Shown: piece by piece, positions 47,108 through 60,233 of the stretch | How positions within the stretch are numbered: the stretch's first letter is position 1 | Layout of the letters: every line of letters starts with the position of its first letter | NCBI GenBank assembly: GCA_021029095.1 | Contig: JAJOHG010000020.1 | Span: forward strand, 372,001-436,000 | DNA from: Phellopilus nigrolimitatus | Lineage: Eukaryota > Basidiomycota > Agaricomycetes > Hymenochaetales > Hymenochaetaceae | DNA: 64,000 nucleotides | Direction of reading: 5' to 3' | Translations under genes and position numbers: made by a program | Notes under the pieces: generated by a model | Database searches by the model: none | What the model was told of the DNA's origin: nothing | The model's input: only the letters and a program-made list of their open reading frames with translations

Positions 47108-48099
47108 GTAGTAACAAGAGACAAGTACAACAGGGACCAGTCATGTCAGCCACTCAACGTCCTCAGCTTTAAGCCAGCCGCAAAGTCACATTTCGTCTAG
47201 GCTGAATAGAGCACTATTGATAGAATATTTTTAGATAATATCTTGGTTGTATATGCTCGTTTCAAGGGATTTGACAGCTTCAAACAGAAGGTACGAAGTC
47301 AGTGAGTGCCAGTGGTCAAAATGACTCTGTCAGAATAGTTGCTCCGAGTTAGCCAGGGGAGATATAAGAGAAAGGAATGAGTTTCGCCGGCCGCATCTTT
47401 GATTATTGTATCTAAGGAAACAAATATTCCGTCGAAATGGCAAAATGCGAGCGGAATCACTGCGATAACTATAGAGCGGAAGTTTAATAATAATATGATC
47501 GACGTTCTAAAGCAGCCACGGACGCCAATCCTGGCTTAGCCTGACTTGCTGTGATGATGAAGGTCTCCGTGCACTCGCCGAAGTAGAGCTTCGGGCTTGC
47601 CTTGTGCTGAAACTATAATAAAGGATAAGCCTTTGTCTGGATGCCTGTTCAGCGGCAAAACATTGTCAACGGCGGCTTGAAATTTCGTGGCAGACTGGGC
47701 TTATGTAACAGATCTTTGGCCCTTGGCTTTATTTTCGAGCTCAGTGCGGCTGGTCCTTAGAGCTGGCTCTTGACTACAACCTCGGAGATCTCTGCACGAA
47801 AGAGCCTGAAAAACATCCGTTCTACAAACCCTGATCAGCCAGATAATGTTGACTCCTCAGCGGACTAAAGCTTTACCTCTCGGCTTTTGGCGGCCCCGGG
47901 CATCGTCGAATCCTGCAATCGGTGGTCCACAAAAAGCCAGTTTCCCTCAGCTCAGTAGCGAGTTCTCATGTCCCAGTCTCGTCACAATCGGGTCTTCAAA
48001 GCATGGCAAACTGTTGACCGGCTCACGAGTCGCATCTACTCCATTCATTAGACGTAAGGGTGCTATTGCTGTCAGTGGACGTGGTCAAGCTCATGGTGG
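47108..48099. other. intergenic stretch, no firm gene
   Basis: An open frame at 47846-48145 could be an upstream exon of the HSP20-like gene, but it has no recognisable domain. Otherwise nothing was found. Confidence 0.4.
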
Positions 48100-48955
48100 G
48101 TGTTCCGCACCGAGTTCCATGTGTCTCGCTCATTCCTCGTGTTAAATGCATCGATATACGCTTGTCAAGGCTACCGCAAGCACACCGGAGCTAACAAGCT
48201 CTTAACACTGGGGTTTGTGACGACGAGTCGCCCTCGACCACCAAACTCTCAAACGGGTTCGTCTGAACTCTCGTGCAGGAGGGATATAGACGACGATACG
48301 ACATCATCGTCCCTCACTCCTTCCAAACGACTTATGCCCAAGGCTCCTCAGCTCTGCTTCCGCTCGCCCAGCACAGCGCCAAAGATGGTGCCGCTACAAA
48401 CCGAGTTCTTCCTACCCAGTGTTAAATCACCCATGTCCCCGCAGATTTCGTTCTCAACGTCGACGGGGTCAGAATATGACTATGGACCCCTGTCTTCAGC
48501 GCAGACAGCCACCGTTACTGCAGTCCTCGAGCCGCATCGACGTTCGCCGCCGCCAGAAAATCGGCCCGTCCTGCGCGTTATCTGTTCTACCGATGAGGAG
48601 CACATCCTGAGCGTACACCTTCCAGGCTTCGCGCCGGAGATGGTCACCGTTTCTGCACGCAAGGAGGACAAGTTGGCCGTCGTCGCGGATCTATGGCATG
48701 CGGAAGCAAATTGTACGTCATCGTCCGCGCCCTATCTATAATATCGAGTTTCGGACTCTTGTTTATGACTAACTACTGACGAAAACTTGCTTGATGCGTC
48801 ATTACATAGGTCATCATGAATGGCTAGTTGCGTTTCCTTCCCGCGACGTCAATGTGTCATTAACGCGCGCCCAGCTCTCCGCGGATGAAACTCTGAAGAT
48901 CCATGTTCCGAGACGCAACGTGAATCTTTATCGAGCGCGGAGCGGGCTTCGCTGA
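48100..48955 (+). CDS. HSP20/alpha-crystallin-like domain protein
   Basis: Two exons: up to 48712, and 48810-48955. The C-terminal 100 residues form an HSP20-like beta-sandwich: STDEEHILSVHLPGFAPEMV, VSARKEDKLAVVADLW, then across the intron CHHEWLVAFPSRDVNVSL and SADETLKIHVPRR. The N-terminal part is Ser/Pro-rich without a known domain. The start is uncertain: 48100 opens the frame, but ATG 48385 (MVPLQTEFFLPS) also fits. The canonical I-x-I/V tail of true small heat-shock proteins is not seen. It may therefore be an HSP20-fold protein with another role, such as a co-chaperone. Confidence 0.72.
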
Positions 48956-49605
48956 TTTCTCGATGTTGTTCTCCTTCTGAATGCGAGTGCTCGGACACTG
49001 CTGTTATATACCGGTCGCGTATCTTTATATCACACCGTTAAGTGTTCGTCTCCCGGACTTTTTGCTTTCGCATTACTTCAAATGTACTGGCTTCTGTTGT
49101 ACTCCGACGCCTTCCGAGAACGCCGTCACCCGTAGAACTTTGTAATGAGGACGTTTAATCTACATGTGTGTAAATAATTACAGTACATACAGCGTGTTTT
49201 TCTTCTTGACATCGGCATCGGTAGCATCTCCTTCTGAGGATAAACGCAAAATTCCTATAAGGGATTTCTCTTGCTTTTCATAAGTCAGTGCGAACTTAAA
49301 GAATCAGACCCGGGATCTCCGTGATCCATCACGTGTGTTCTCCGAGCCTTCACTTGATTCCGCGCAGACGACGCCTGCGGCCTACCTCATGGACAAACTC
49401 AGGTCCAACTCGAAGAGGCCACCCATGACTCATGCAAGATGAAAAAGGTGTTGATCATGTTGAATGTGCTCGGATACAAGACCCAGCGATGTTTAGTTGT
49501 CGAATCCGCCGCACTGCGGAGGAAATAATAAATTACAGTAGACTACTGATAAACACTCTGTTTTGATACAACATCAAGTCAAATTGCACGCAAACCATGA
49601 AGAAT
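48956..49605. other. convergent 3' region, no gene recognised
   Basis: The 3' flanks of the HSP20-like gene (plus) and the RING protein (minus) meet here. Only short ORFs were found. Confidence 0.55.
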
Positions 49606-52059
49606 TTATGACGATAGATCAAGCTTGAAAAGACAGTAAAGAAGCGTAGGGGCATTGCACACAGGACATCTCGAATTCGCCGTCACTTCTTCCGCGATGC
49701 ATCTAGAATAAATATGAATTAGACAATCATTCGCGTCCGGACTAGAAAAACAATGGCTTACTCAAAGCAAAATATATGACCGCAGAAGGTTGCAGTGACG
49801 TCTTGGCATGGATCAGATTGGCAGAGGCGACAATGCAGCTTCAAGCCGGGTGTATGCGGCTCTGTATCTTCAAGCAATGCTTCGACGGACTCGACGTACA
49901 CCATCTCCTGTCCCGGAGAAGGCGGAGGAGATAAGGGGCCAGAGGAAGATTGTCGAGTAATAGCTTTCGTACTCTCCAGCGAGATCAGGCCTCTCAATGG
50001 ATGGTCCTCTTCTACGAACCGCGCGGCCACAGGAGATCTGACCATCTCCTCTTCCTGTTCAGAGAATAGATCATCCTCTATAACAGCATGATCGTGCTCG
50101 TTGACAACTGGTACATCCTCGAAGACTTCCTCGGCACTAGTATCAGTGAGGCGCTTTAGCTTCTCAAATTTGAAGCTCGACTCTAATGGCTCGATGGGAT
50201 CCGATACAGGGTCAGAGAGACCTATGGACCAAGCGCGAGGACGTCCCGAGATCTGTGCACTGAATCGCGCATCCATAGGAGAGTTGCCGCAGGAAGGATG
50301 CAGGTCGAAGGGGTCTGCGAAAGGATCGTCGTCTAATGGCGAAGAGCACATCTCGCGTGCAAGTTGCGTCAAGTCTTCCATAATGAGAGGTGGTGGCGCT
50401 GGATGCATGAATGAAAATTGAACAGCATGTAACTATCGATCATGACTCACATGGACAGGTTCCGTCAGAATAGCTTTCATAATCGTTACCGCGCTCATCT
50501 TCCTCGAATTCACCTGCGGACAGATATGTCATCGGTGTCGGACATCGCTCTGACAAATTGTCGTAAAGGAAATCCTCGGCTTGGTGCTCAAAAATTCCCA
50601 GTGAGCTCTCAGTGTCCGAGTCATTAGGCTCGACCGGGGAGACAACACTATTCGTCGCCTCGGGGATCGAAGGAAGTGTGGGTGAAAGGCTCAACCGTCT
50701 TTTCCGAAGTCCGCTAGGCCTCTGCAATGGAACATAAGCTGGGCTTGAATCTGTTCCTGAAGGTCTACACAGCTCCGACTCTGAATCATGTGGGGCCGTT
50801 GGAAATTTGGAGAGCTGATATGACGTGAGTAATGTGCTAGAAGGCGACTCCCAGGGCAACAAAGATGGGTTCGACGCTGCTTTGCATTTCGCGCGCCAAG
50901 TCGCTCTCAGGCTATCAGACAACATAGTCGTGCGACGCATCGAGCCCCCCGAGGGATCTGCAGGTCTTCCGCGCGCGTCCTCCGAATCTCTGGGCTCAGT
51001 ATCTGTACGGCTTCGACGAAAAGTTGACTCTTGAGACAGGCGCAATGGGGATGTCTGAGTAGATCGAGCACGATCTCTGTCTTCATCGGCAGATATTTCC
51101 GAGCTTCCATCGGATGGGAGTGGGACAGTCGCCTCGAGGAGGGGCGAAGAAAAATTAGCGAAGTGCCTTGAAAAAGTTGACTCCGTCGGACTTTCTTGAG
51201 ATTTGCCCGCCTCTGTCATGTCCTGGACTCGGGGATATACCTGAGGCGATGATTCCGGGATTTGACGGGTAAAAGCAGAGCGTGTCGGAGTGCACCGTGC
51301 CTCTTCGCTCACGGTGGTGACAGAAGTCTGACGGAAGACCGTTAGTCTATAGTCGATCCTGACCACATCTCATGTTCACCTTCGTACGGAGGTCCATATT
51401 CAGCGGCGAACTTCCTCGGCTCGATTTTCCTTCCACCAGAGAGGACTGGGAAGAGGACGAAGCGGGCGAGCTACTGCGTCGCAGCAATTCATTCTGTATG
51501 AAACTGCTGCACGGCGAAGCTGCTACCAGTCAATAGCTCAGTCAGAGAAGAACCCTTGTAACGAATAATATGACACTAACAACAGATGAGAGTGGTCTCT
51601 TCCTCTTTCCTATATTTCCATGTACATCTGCCTTGTGCTGGAAAACAACTTATCGTGAGCATTTGCAACTTACGTGAACGCAACGTCATGAAGTTGACAC
51701 ACAGCTGCATATGAATCACGGTCTCGGAATCCCATACGGCATGATTTACAATTGGGATGTTTCGGGGAATCGAAAAGATGCTTCTTGAGACCATTTTCAG
51801 TCCAGAAATTCTTTTTGCAACTGGCGCAGGTCGTCGACGAATGAAGAGATGCTGAATGCTGCAAATGAGAGCAGCAGTGTTCGCTTCAATTATTCATTCG
51901 AACATCTAGCACGAGACTGACCTCAAGAAGTCCATCATAATTAGGAAAATCCTGCATGCAAACTCGACAGTAGTGATGTTTTTTCGAATCTTCTTTGTGA
52001 CGATGTAGGGCCTCGATGGACCTAAACTCTCGGTTAGAGCAGATTGTACAAACGGGCAT
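49606..52059 (-). CDS. C2H2 and RING zinc-finger protein, probable E3 ubiquitin ligase
   Basis: The start at 52059 reads MPVCTICSNREFRSIEALHR, a C2H2-type finger, followed by HHYCRVCMQDFPNYDGLL and, after an intron, TCASCKKNFWTENGLKKHL and NCKSCRMGFRDRDSY. The middle (about 51370-49900) is a long Ser/Pro/Glu-rich disordered region. The C-terminus is a RING finger: LHCRLCQSDPCQDVTATFCG, HIFCFE, intron, CIAEEVTANSRCPVCNAPT, ending at 49606. RING proteins of this form usually act as E3 ligases by recruiting an E2. The substrate is unknown, and the N-terminal fingers may bind nucleic acid or protein. The RING is complete (C3HC4 pattern). An exon upstream of 52059 is possible. Confidence 0.8.
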
Positions 52060-54154
52060 TTTTGAAGTCCTGAAGAATAAGAGAAGGGTGCGATACTCAC
52101 TGCTCTTCTATGCCCGCTGCCCAAATACCTCTGTGAGTTCCATCCTCGTGTCATGCACGAGGAGCATTGCGGTCAACATGTCTCGACAACGTGCCAATTA
52201 CAAGCCGCGCTTTCGGGCACTTGATGTGCAGAGTCGGCGGAGAAATAACGCTTGCAAGGCTTTGAGTTCGTCTCGATGAAATTTAGGAGCACAAGAAGTA
52301 GAATAATGTGAACGAGGAGAGTCCCGTGAGGTTTATGGGAGGTGATGATCTAAAGGGGCAAGTAGACGCTTCTCAGCTTCTGCACTTGCTTCACTTCCTT
52401 TCCACCACCATCAACCATCTGACACAGACCCAATTTGCTCACAACTTCAGGATTGCATGTCTAGCGATAGACAATACGACGATTGGTAGTATCTGTCGCA
52501 CAGCTAAGCTCTCGGAGTCACTTCGACCAACAGCAGAGTATCGGTATGCGTCTGCTATCGGAATATGTCTTTGACCTTGTCGCCTCTGGACCATTTTATG
52601 AGAGCAGTTCCTTCCGCTTGTCGACCACATATATGACCCAAACGATCACAACTCAAGGCTTTCGGGACGCATAACCAACTTCCTTAATCATCCGGGCATG
52701 ACAGATCCCGAGTGCCTTGTCCACAACGCGTGGCATAATGTCGTAGTGAGGTTCTTGCAGCGTCGGATAGTGCTTTTTGGCATTGGCAGTGTACGCAAAT
52801 TTATTCCTGCCGCATGCAACTCTCCAGTCACGGCTTTTCCGCGAGCTGTACGTCATATTCCCATCCGAGATTAAAAATTCGGTTGAACGCGAAATGTCGA
52901 GCATGCTTCCTACGCTATATACGCTCACACCGAATATGTCGATGGCGCACTATCGGTTATGGTCTCCAACAAGGATCGCGGGGTATTTGCTCCTAATTGT
53001 AGGGATTTTTTCAGCGAGCTCGAACGATTGAACTCGCTCGGCGGCCTACATATACGCATGATCATGAAGATTTTTGTCACAGTGACTAATGTGCTGTCAG
53101 ATTTTGTTCTTCATTACACCGAGTTCTCATCCGACTACATACTCTCACGGGGCTACTGCGCATCGCTGGGCATACTGGACGGCATATTCACCCCATTTCT
53201 TATCAATGCCGCTGAATTTACGCTGATATAGCGGTTCTCTGCCGAGCAGAAACTCGCAAGCTACTTTTCTGTATCAACTGTACTGTCAACGTGCTCGATT
53301 GGCACGTGCGCCTGGGCCATACTATCACGAGTTACAGAACCGCGACTACTCGTTTGCACCGGTTCCTTTCTCTTGGTCGGGAAATATTCGACATTATCCT
53401 CTCGATAATTGGATATTCTGTGCTCAACACACTGTATAACGAGCTGGATGACGTTTCTGGAACGTGAATTTCCACCCGTCAAATTTTCCTTGAGGAACCT
53501 TGTGCGGATCATACCTGTTTTTGACAGACCAAAGTGCATCGACGTGGAATTCCGCTTTTCTTTGCGGAAGTCGCACCTCTAAACAAATTTAAGAAGGCCC
53601 AATCGCCAGGCAATTTAGGGGAGTGATGTTAGCTGATAAAACTCAGAACTATGTTGCGTCTTCCAGAGCTTTTAATATACGATCGAGCTCTCGGAGCTCA
53701 GTTGTGACTCACCTGCAGAAGTTCTTGCACATTGCTTAGCGTCTTATCGTTGCGGAGTTCGTTTCCAGGCATGTTCTTCGTCACCTATTAATAAACTAGC
53801 AGTCCTTACAAAATACATCAGGAGTCACAATTTGATAACGCGCAAATTAGAACCCAACTTCTGACAACACGCTCTCCGTCAGTGTCCACAAATTTTCCAC
53901 GAGTCGCTCGTCTTCTCTCGTCTTCGTCGTCTTCCCAAGCTTTCCTATTGGAACGAGGTACTTTCCGCAATATCGCTCAGCCTCTACGGTAGTGCAGCAA
54001 CGATAAGCACCGTGTTCTCCCCTTCTTTAAATGTGCGGAACAGCAGGCGCACTACCAGACAAATGAACGAGGTGAGTGGGAGCGGCATGCGGCCTCCACT
54101 CGTGATTTTTTCTTCTCGGTCGCAATTGCGCCGGGATGCAGGCAGAGGATGATT
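52060..54154. other. no firm gene; scattered short ORFs
   Basis: The only suggestive piece is a minus-strand ORF at 52653-52928 ending HYDIMPRVVDKALGICHARM plus a few residues, which reads like real protein. It has no start context or flanking exons that I can join. It may be a gene relic. Confidence 0.35.
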
Positions 54155-55035
54155 ATTTTCGTGCCGCCGTCATTCATCGAGGAAGCAAGGTGCGGGGCAA
54201 GCTCACGCATCCGAAACCTCGTGAGTTTGGAGAAGCCGTAGCATTTTCACTGCGCAATATTTGCGGTCGGCCTTTGAAGCCGGCTTTGGTCTTGAACTGC
54301 GCGGATGCAAGCGTGCGTGCTGGACAGGGACCGGCAAGCACAGGCTCATGCCACATTGGCGTACCTCTGCTTGCAAACGCGTAATCGTGCCTATTGCCTT
54401 GCTCTCGCTTCGCGCTGCGAGGCAGACTTAAGCGTTTTACGGAGGAGCTGGGTGCAGCAATGGAATTTATGCCGGCCCTGTGAGCATTTACTGTAGGAAA
54501 GCCATTAAATCGAGAAGTCCAACAAGAACAAAGTGAATTCATGCTCACGTCGAGCCAGTGACTATTGCAGCCCGGCCAATCAGGTAAGGCAATCTGATAA
54601 GATTAACGGCACGCATGTTTGATAAATAATGTTTTTGGTGACAGTCCTTATTATGGTCCTGGGAGTAAAGGCCAAACAGTGATTACTGTCAGTGTCTAAG
54701 GTAAACCTGTCAGCGCGCTGACGCTGAAGCTACTATGCGCCAGTTCACAAGGCAAGTATACTACTTGTAACCGATGTGTGAATTCGAAATCTACATACCT
54801 CGCCATTTCAATAGCACTTTCAATTATAACGTTATGTCCCAAATCTTCGCATTCGTGTGGCAAAAGGTCGGCTGATCTACGATCAAGATATATCGGAACA
54901 CGACAGTAATTGTCAGCAGCGACCCGAAGCCCTCTGTCGGTTTGCAAACAGATGCGGTCAAGAAATCATAAATGGGCTGGACTCTTCGTATTTCTTGATC
55001 GCATGTTAAGAGCAGCAGGTACTCGTGCTGGTGGT
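54155..55035 (+). repeat. direct repeat copy A flanking the aspartic protease gene
   Basis: It matches copy B (58560-59760) in the same orientation at several separated blocks. Examples are GAGTTTGGAGAA, GTAGCATTTTCACTGCG (B: GCAGCATTTTCACCGCG), GCTCACGTCGAGCCAGTGAC (B: GCTCACGTCGCGACAGTGAC) and GTCAAGAAAT. The order of blocks is kept. No ORF spans it, so it may be a decayed gene or element. Confidence 0.6.
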
Positions 55036-56063
55036 TGTTCCGGAAAAGAATACGTGAGCGGGTTGTTTGTTACTTGTCCTTCTTTGTGCCCGAGTACTTA
55101 TCATCACAACGCTTACCCGAAAGGCTTCAGTAGCTTTTCATCCCTCAAATATACATATTCTATATTCAGGAAATAAAGGGAGAAGTTATTGAACGGACAT
55201 TCTGCACCTAATTGAAAGAGTACATATCATCAGAAGGAGACAGCAAGTCTTTGAGTAATTCAGCCGTTACACGACCCGTATAGCAACTCTCCTGACTGTC
55301 AGGAAATTGTGATTTCGGTCGAGACTTGCCTCTGTCGATGACAAGTTCGCATCGTGTATGTGCGTGTATATCTACTTTTCACCTGAGACAAATAATTAAT
55401 TTTGTATCTATGAGAAAGCGGACCTGACCTCAGATCCCTCACGTCCGATTCAAGATTCTGGTTTTGCGGTTATGGAATCTCGATCTCCAAAAATCATTCA
55501 GGACAGGCACGTACATATATGCATTGGTTCGGCGCTGATGCCGTGAGGGATCGTCCAGATCCTCCGTCATTTTGAAGGATCTACTCGCCTAGCGAGGCAA
55601 GCCGCGAGCCATCTGCAGAGCAAGGAAGTGTTCACAATCACTCGTTTAAAACAAATCTGAAAACGCGTATGGGTGAAAAGGCGACCTGTTACACGCACTT
55701 ATGATGTTAGCGGAGTCACCTTATGATAATAAAAAAACGTGTTCTCGCCATAAGTCTGGGTGATTTAGACAGCCCATGACATTTATGAAAATCTGACCTG
55801 TCTGGATGAAAAACAAGACCAGTACATTGTTCAATTCAAAGGTACATCTTCAGAAAAACAGACACGCCATATCAGCGATACAGACAGACAAAACAAGCTA
55901 GGATACAATGTCTTTCAGCGTGATGAACAGCGAGCTAGAGGTTAAAGTATTCATATTTCTGTTCGTGCCATAGTGAAAATGTAAAAAATGAAAGGCGAGT
56001 CCATATTCGCTCCTGAACACTCAGAGAAATAGTTCCTGGCATGACAATCGACGGCGAGCAAGC
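55036..56063. other. intergenic stretch, no gene recognised
   Basis: AT-rich sequence with no convincing ORF. It is the 3' flank of the aspartic protease. Confidence 0.55.
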
Positions 56064-57569
56064 CTAGTTGGTCGTGGCATTCGTGAATTCGGTAGTGGCA
56101 ATGCCAATCTGCGAGTTCTGCGTGTCGAAGACCGTGTAGAAGCGTTGGACTACGTACAGTCATGTCAGTTTGCAAGGATAAAGCATCAAGTATAATTTAA
56201 AAAAGAACGCACGCCATGCAAAGCCATTAATGAAGTCCAGACCTTGTCCGCTCGGGGTGCCGTTGTCCGCAGCGACCAAGTAGATCGCATCGGTGCTGCC
56301 ACCGAGTGTAGAGTTAAGCGAGCGCGGCCAGATCTGCGCGTTGGCGGTGAACTCGTAGGTTGTTCCACCAATATTGAAGAAGAGCGACTGGAGATTGTCC
56401 AGCTGGTCCGAGGTAGATCTTGAGCAGGCCAGTCGTTTCGTCGAGCAGTCCCGCCTGTCGCGCTTTGGTATGCCTATGTTGGGTATTAGCTCAAAGAAGC
56501 ATAAACCGAAGAGAATGGGCAGAAGTATACCTGGAACTGCATCTGACGCGAGGTAGAGCAGAGTCGTACCTGTGTCGACGATGCCCGCGGTTTGGCTAAG
56601 AATCGTCGTGCCGTCCGCGGAACCGTATGTGATGCTCTGGTCAATGCCCCAGTACATGCTCGCTGGACTCGTCTGCGTGATCGGCACGAAGTTGATCTCG
56701 CCTGTGAATTTACTTGAGTCTGTGCCACCGAACGTAAGCTCGCCATTGGCGACGCCGGTCGTGCCATCGTCGCCTGTCGTCGGGACGTAGCTGATACCGA
56801 CTGAGTTGCTCGAGATCGTCTTCTGTGCGAAGAGATTGTCCGTCACTGTAGGGACAGTCTGGCCTCCACTGACGGTACCTTCCGTAAGGTCGACGGGACC
56901 AATGCCAAGGATACCATCCTGACCGGAGAATCCCTGAAAATAGAAAATATGTCAGCATAAGCGAAAGAAGGTGAGAACTGAGGAGACTTACTTGAGAGGT
57001 AGACGCGACGCCGAGACCCTGCTTCTGGATGACAAGGCCCGTACCAAGCGTGACTTGGTCGGTGTACTCTTCGCCAGAGAAGGAGCCAGAGCCGTAGCTA
57101 ACTGTAATTGTCTTCCCCGGTGTCCTGAGACGTGGACGTCTTGACGAACTTCTTGTCAGCGCCGACCCAGGTGTTGGATGACCCGGTATCAATCCTGCGA
57201 AGGAAATTAGTGTTATAGAAAAAAAAAAGCCAGGAAACATAAAGTACGAACGCACAGGAGAGTGTAGTTAGTTGCGGGAGAGCCTACACCGACCTGAGCA
57301 GTATAGGTGACGCCAGCGTCGGTCACGTCAATGGTGTCGCCGACGGCGGCGGAGGCGGAGCCCTTATGATGATGTTTAGCGAACGGCTTATGTTCGTGAA
57401 CGCGCCTCCTGAGCTGCTTTGAGTGGACGACATTCGGTCCATGAGGGCTGTGGCCTGCGACGAGCTTCGCGATGCGAGCGCGATCCGCCGCAATAAACTT
57501 CTGTGCACTGCGGTGCTTGAGCTGTGCGGCAATAGGGAGAGTGTTGACGACGACATGCTTGGAAGACAT
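56064..57569 (-). CDS. aspartic protease (pepsin A1 family, polyporopepsin-like), frames interrupted
   Basis: An acid endopeptidase of family A1. The start at 57569 reads MSSKHVVVNTLPIAAQLKHR. A His/Lys-rich propeptide follows, then VTYTAQVGVGSPATNYTLL. The first active Asp is in IDTGSSNTWVGAD, the flap tyrosine in SYGSGSFSGEEY, and the second active Asp in AGIVDTGTTLLYLASDA. The end is IGIATTEFTNATTN at 56064. There is no clear signal peptide, unusual for a secreted A1 enzyme, so an upstream exon may be missing. One-base breaks occur near 57117 (extra G in GGGG) and twice near 56430-56450. They may be sequence errors or decay. The long repeats on both sides suggest a rearranged locus. Confidence 0.8.
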
Positions 57570-57677
57570 GGCGGTAGACTTGGACGGTAAGCAACCTATG
57601 GTGAGAACGCTGAGATGGGGGAAGTTGGGGAATGTGTTTGAATGGATTGGTGAAAGGGAATGCGCAGTGAGGAGGGT

Positions 57678-57685
57678 CCTTTATA
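57678..57685 (-). promoter_or_regulatory. TATA box of the aspartic protease gene
   Basis: TATAAAGG on the minus strand lies about 110 bp before the start at 57569, followed by a pyrimidine-rich leader. Confidence 0.6.
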
Positions 57686-58056
57686 CTGCGACTCGAGTAG
57701 TGGTTACGTCACCACAGTCACCATCATAGCTACGCAGGAATGCTATATTGAGCAAATTTAAGAAGCAGGCGTTCGCCCCATAGCTCCTAAGAAACGATAG
57801 AAGATGGTGGAGATTCGGAAGCCGCGGGAGAGCACCTCAGAGACGCAGAGAGACAAAAGAGGTCTAGGTAGTCGATCTCGCTGGACTTCACGCGTCGCAG
57901 ACAAACTTCCCCAGACATTTGTAGGGACAGCACTTGAAGCATGGAAGATTTGTGCCAGACAACTTGGAAGCTCAACGTGTGATTGAAGCTTGAGGCATCG
58001 GCTCCGGGTGGAATACGATACCGTCAGGAGAGTACAAAATTCACATCGTGTGGCGC

Positions 58057-58086
58057 ATGATAGCAGTATGATAGCAGTATGATAGA
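58057..58086. repeat. short tandem repeat, 11-bp unit
   Basis: ATGATAGCAGT occurs twice in tandem and a third time in part. It is non-coding. Confidence 0.85.
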
Positions 58087-58559
58087 CGGCAACACCATCA
58101 GCTATTGGAGTTATCTGACATCAGAAAGTCGAAGAAAGTTGAATGGGAGAGATAGCAAGAATAACAGTTGCAGTGCAGTAATTGTCTGCCATCGCGGACG
58201 AGAAGGGCTCGCTGTTTTCCCAGGACCGGTGGACGTGTGAAGACTAGAATAAATGCCTCCGGATCGCCGCACTTGTTAGCTTACTGCCCCCCTCACACGA
58301 CCGCAGGTTTACCCCTTTGTCGCGAAACTAGAGGCTAAGGCAGTGGATTGGACATGCAGAGCCGACATTGCAACTTCTTCGATATAAGGTTTTCGCTTCA
58401 AGCTACCGATAATCCCCCCTCGTTTCAATAGTAAAGAGCTAAAGAACAGGTTTCACCAGATTGGCTGTTCGGCCGGGCCAGAGACTCGACGGACAGAGTT
58501 CCGAAAAGGCCTGCCCTTCGCAGATAAGCGGGTCATGCACCGACTCGCAGGCATTGCCA

Positions 58560-59760
58560 GATTCGTTTAGCGCCGCCATCGTCCGTCGAGAAGTAAGGCA
58601 CCGCGCAAGTCCGCACGTCCAGAGCACGCCTGGAGTTTGGAGAATCCGCAGCATTTTCACCGCGTGACGTTCGCAGTCGGTTTGTTTCGGTCGACCTTAG
58701 TCTTGAATGGCGTAGGAGGATGTAGGCGGAGGATTAGGCATGTGCGTACTATGCCTACGTTGGAGTGGAGTAGAGTAGTCGTTTGAACGACGAGAGCGTA
58801 CTCGTAGATACGAAAGGGCATGGGTGAACGAGAAACGCAAATCCGATGCCTGAATACCCACTGCACATATTTGAGTGGATTTGAATTACTAACAAATCCC
58901 ATCCTGTAAATCAGTTAGTCGCATTAAACAAAGAATATAACTTACGATATCCCTGCCGTGTTTACTGAAAAGACAAAGTTCTAGATCCGTAGGCAGGTCG
59001 AGGTCAGATGAATAAAAATACCCAGGATGTCTGATTTCGTCTTCGCATCGTGCCGGTTGTCATAAGGACTTATAACAGTGTCGGAATATCATTGCCCGGT
59101 CGAGATCCTCTGTTTCCAGACGCGTATTTGTATCCATCGTCTTGCTCTCGCTCCCAGCTGCGAGGTACACTTTTAGTGTCTCTGCAGAGGAGATGCTAGA
59201 CAGTAATGAAGCCTATTCTAGCCCTGCGATCATCTTCGATAGGAGGATCAGTAAATAGAGAAGTCTAAAAAAAGTGTATGTTAGGCTCACGTCGCGACAG
59301 TGACTTTTGCGACCCGGCCAGTCAAGATAGGCAAATCTAAAATAGGACTGGAGTTACACAGGAATGATAAAGGAACATGTTAATGGTAGTTCGTGCGTCA
59401 TATACGGCCTGACTCCTGAAAATAATGAAAATAAAATGTAAGTAGTGCATAAACCTAGTTAAACTTACCAGCACGCTGCGCCAACGATGAATGCGTTAGA
59501 CACCGTTCCTGGCAACGGCAAGGGTACTTACAGCTGCTTGCTCGCCACTCAGAGCTATTTTCAAATGGCGTCTTCGCACCGTGCATGCTCTGCAAACCCA
59601 TGATACACCGGGACGCGTCAGCGCGTCAGCAGTTGACCCAAAGTTCTCTATCGTTTTGCAAGCAATTGCGATCAAGAAATTGGTTGCGGACTTAACTCCC
59701 CGGTGGACGCACAACTTCTTCATCATTTAGTAGGACTGTATGCAGCAGACACCACGGTCG
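58560..59760 (+). repeat. direct repeat copy B flanking the aspartic protease gene
   Basis: The partner of 54155-55035 in the same orientation; see that entry for matching blocks. It is about 300 bp longer through insertions between blocks. A minus-strand ORF at 59496-59726 (LIAIACKTIENFGS) covers one block, but no family is recognised. Confidence 0.6.
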
Positions 59761-60233
59761 CCCGAACTGCTAGCGAATCCGGAGATAGATCACATGTTTC
59801 TTTGCGATGGTGTGGACAGTAAGCGCTGACAGAGACATCCGCCACGGAGAAAATGTAATCAAAAGCACTGCATTTCAAGAATAGTCAGACCTGCACGGAG
59901 TATTCGAGCAATTGCTGACAGCGGCCGGAAAGATAAAGCCCTTGTCAAAAGCTAGTGAACAATCGACTGGATAGGGCGCGCATTTTCCGAAGTCAGTAAA
60001 GGAATGATCGGATTTCTTGCGATCTTGTGAAGATATCGTGGTGGGCGGCAGCTCATAGCGAAACTAGGAGCTTCCAAAATCATAAAGTCAGACATAAAAA
60101 TGGAGTGCAAGAAGAAAGATAGCATAACGATCGACTATACATGCGGCATATACCATAGCCCATACACCGACCGCGCACATGCGCCCTCTCGATGAAGAAA
60201 ACAATACGAGTCCAAGCCAAGCCGAACGGCCGT

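Noticed and set aside
53261..53539. Minus-strand ORF of 92 codons.
   Set aside because: No recognisable motif, no introns joining it to other exons, and composition like the surrounding non-coding sequence.
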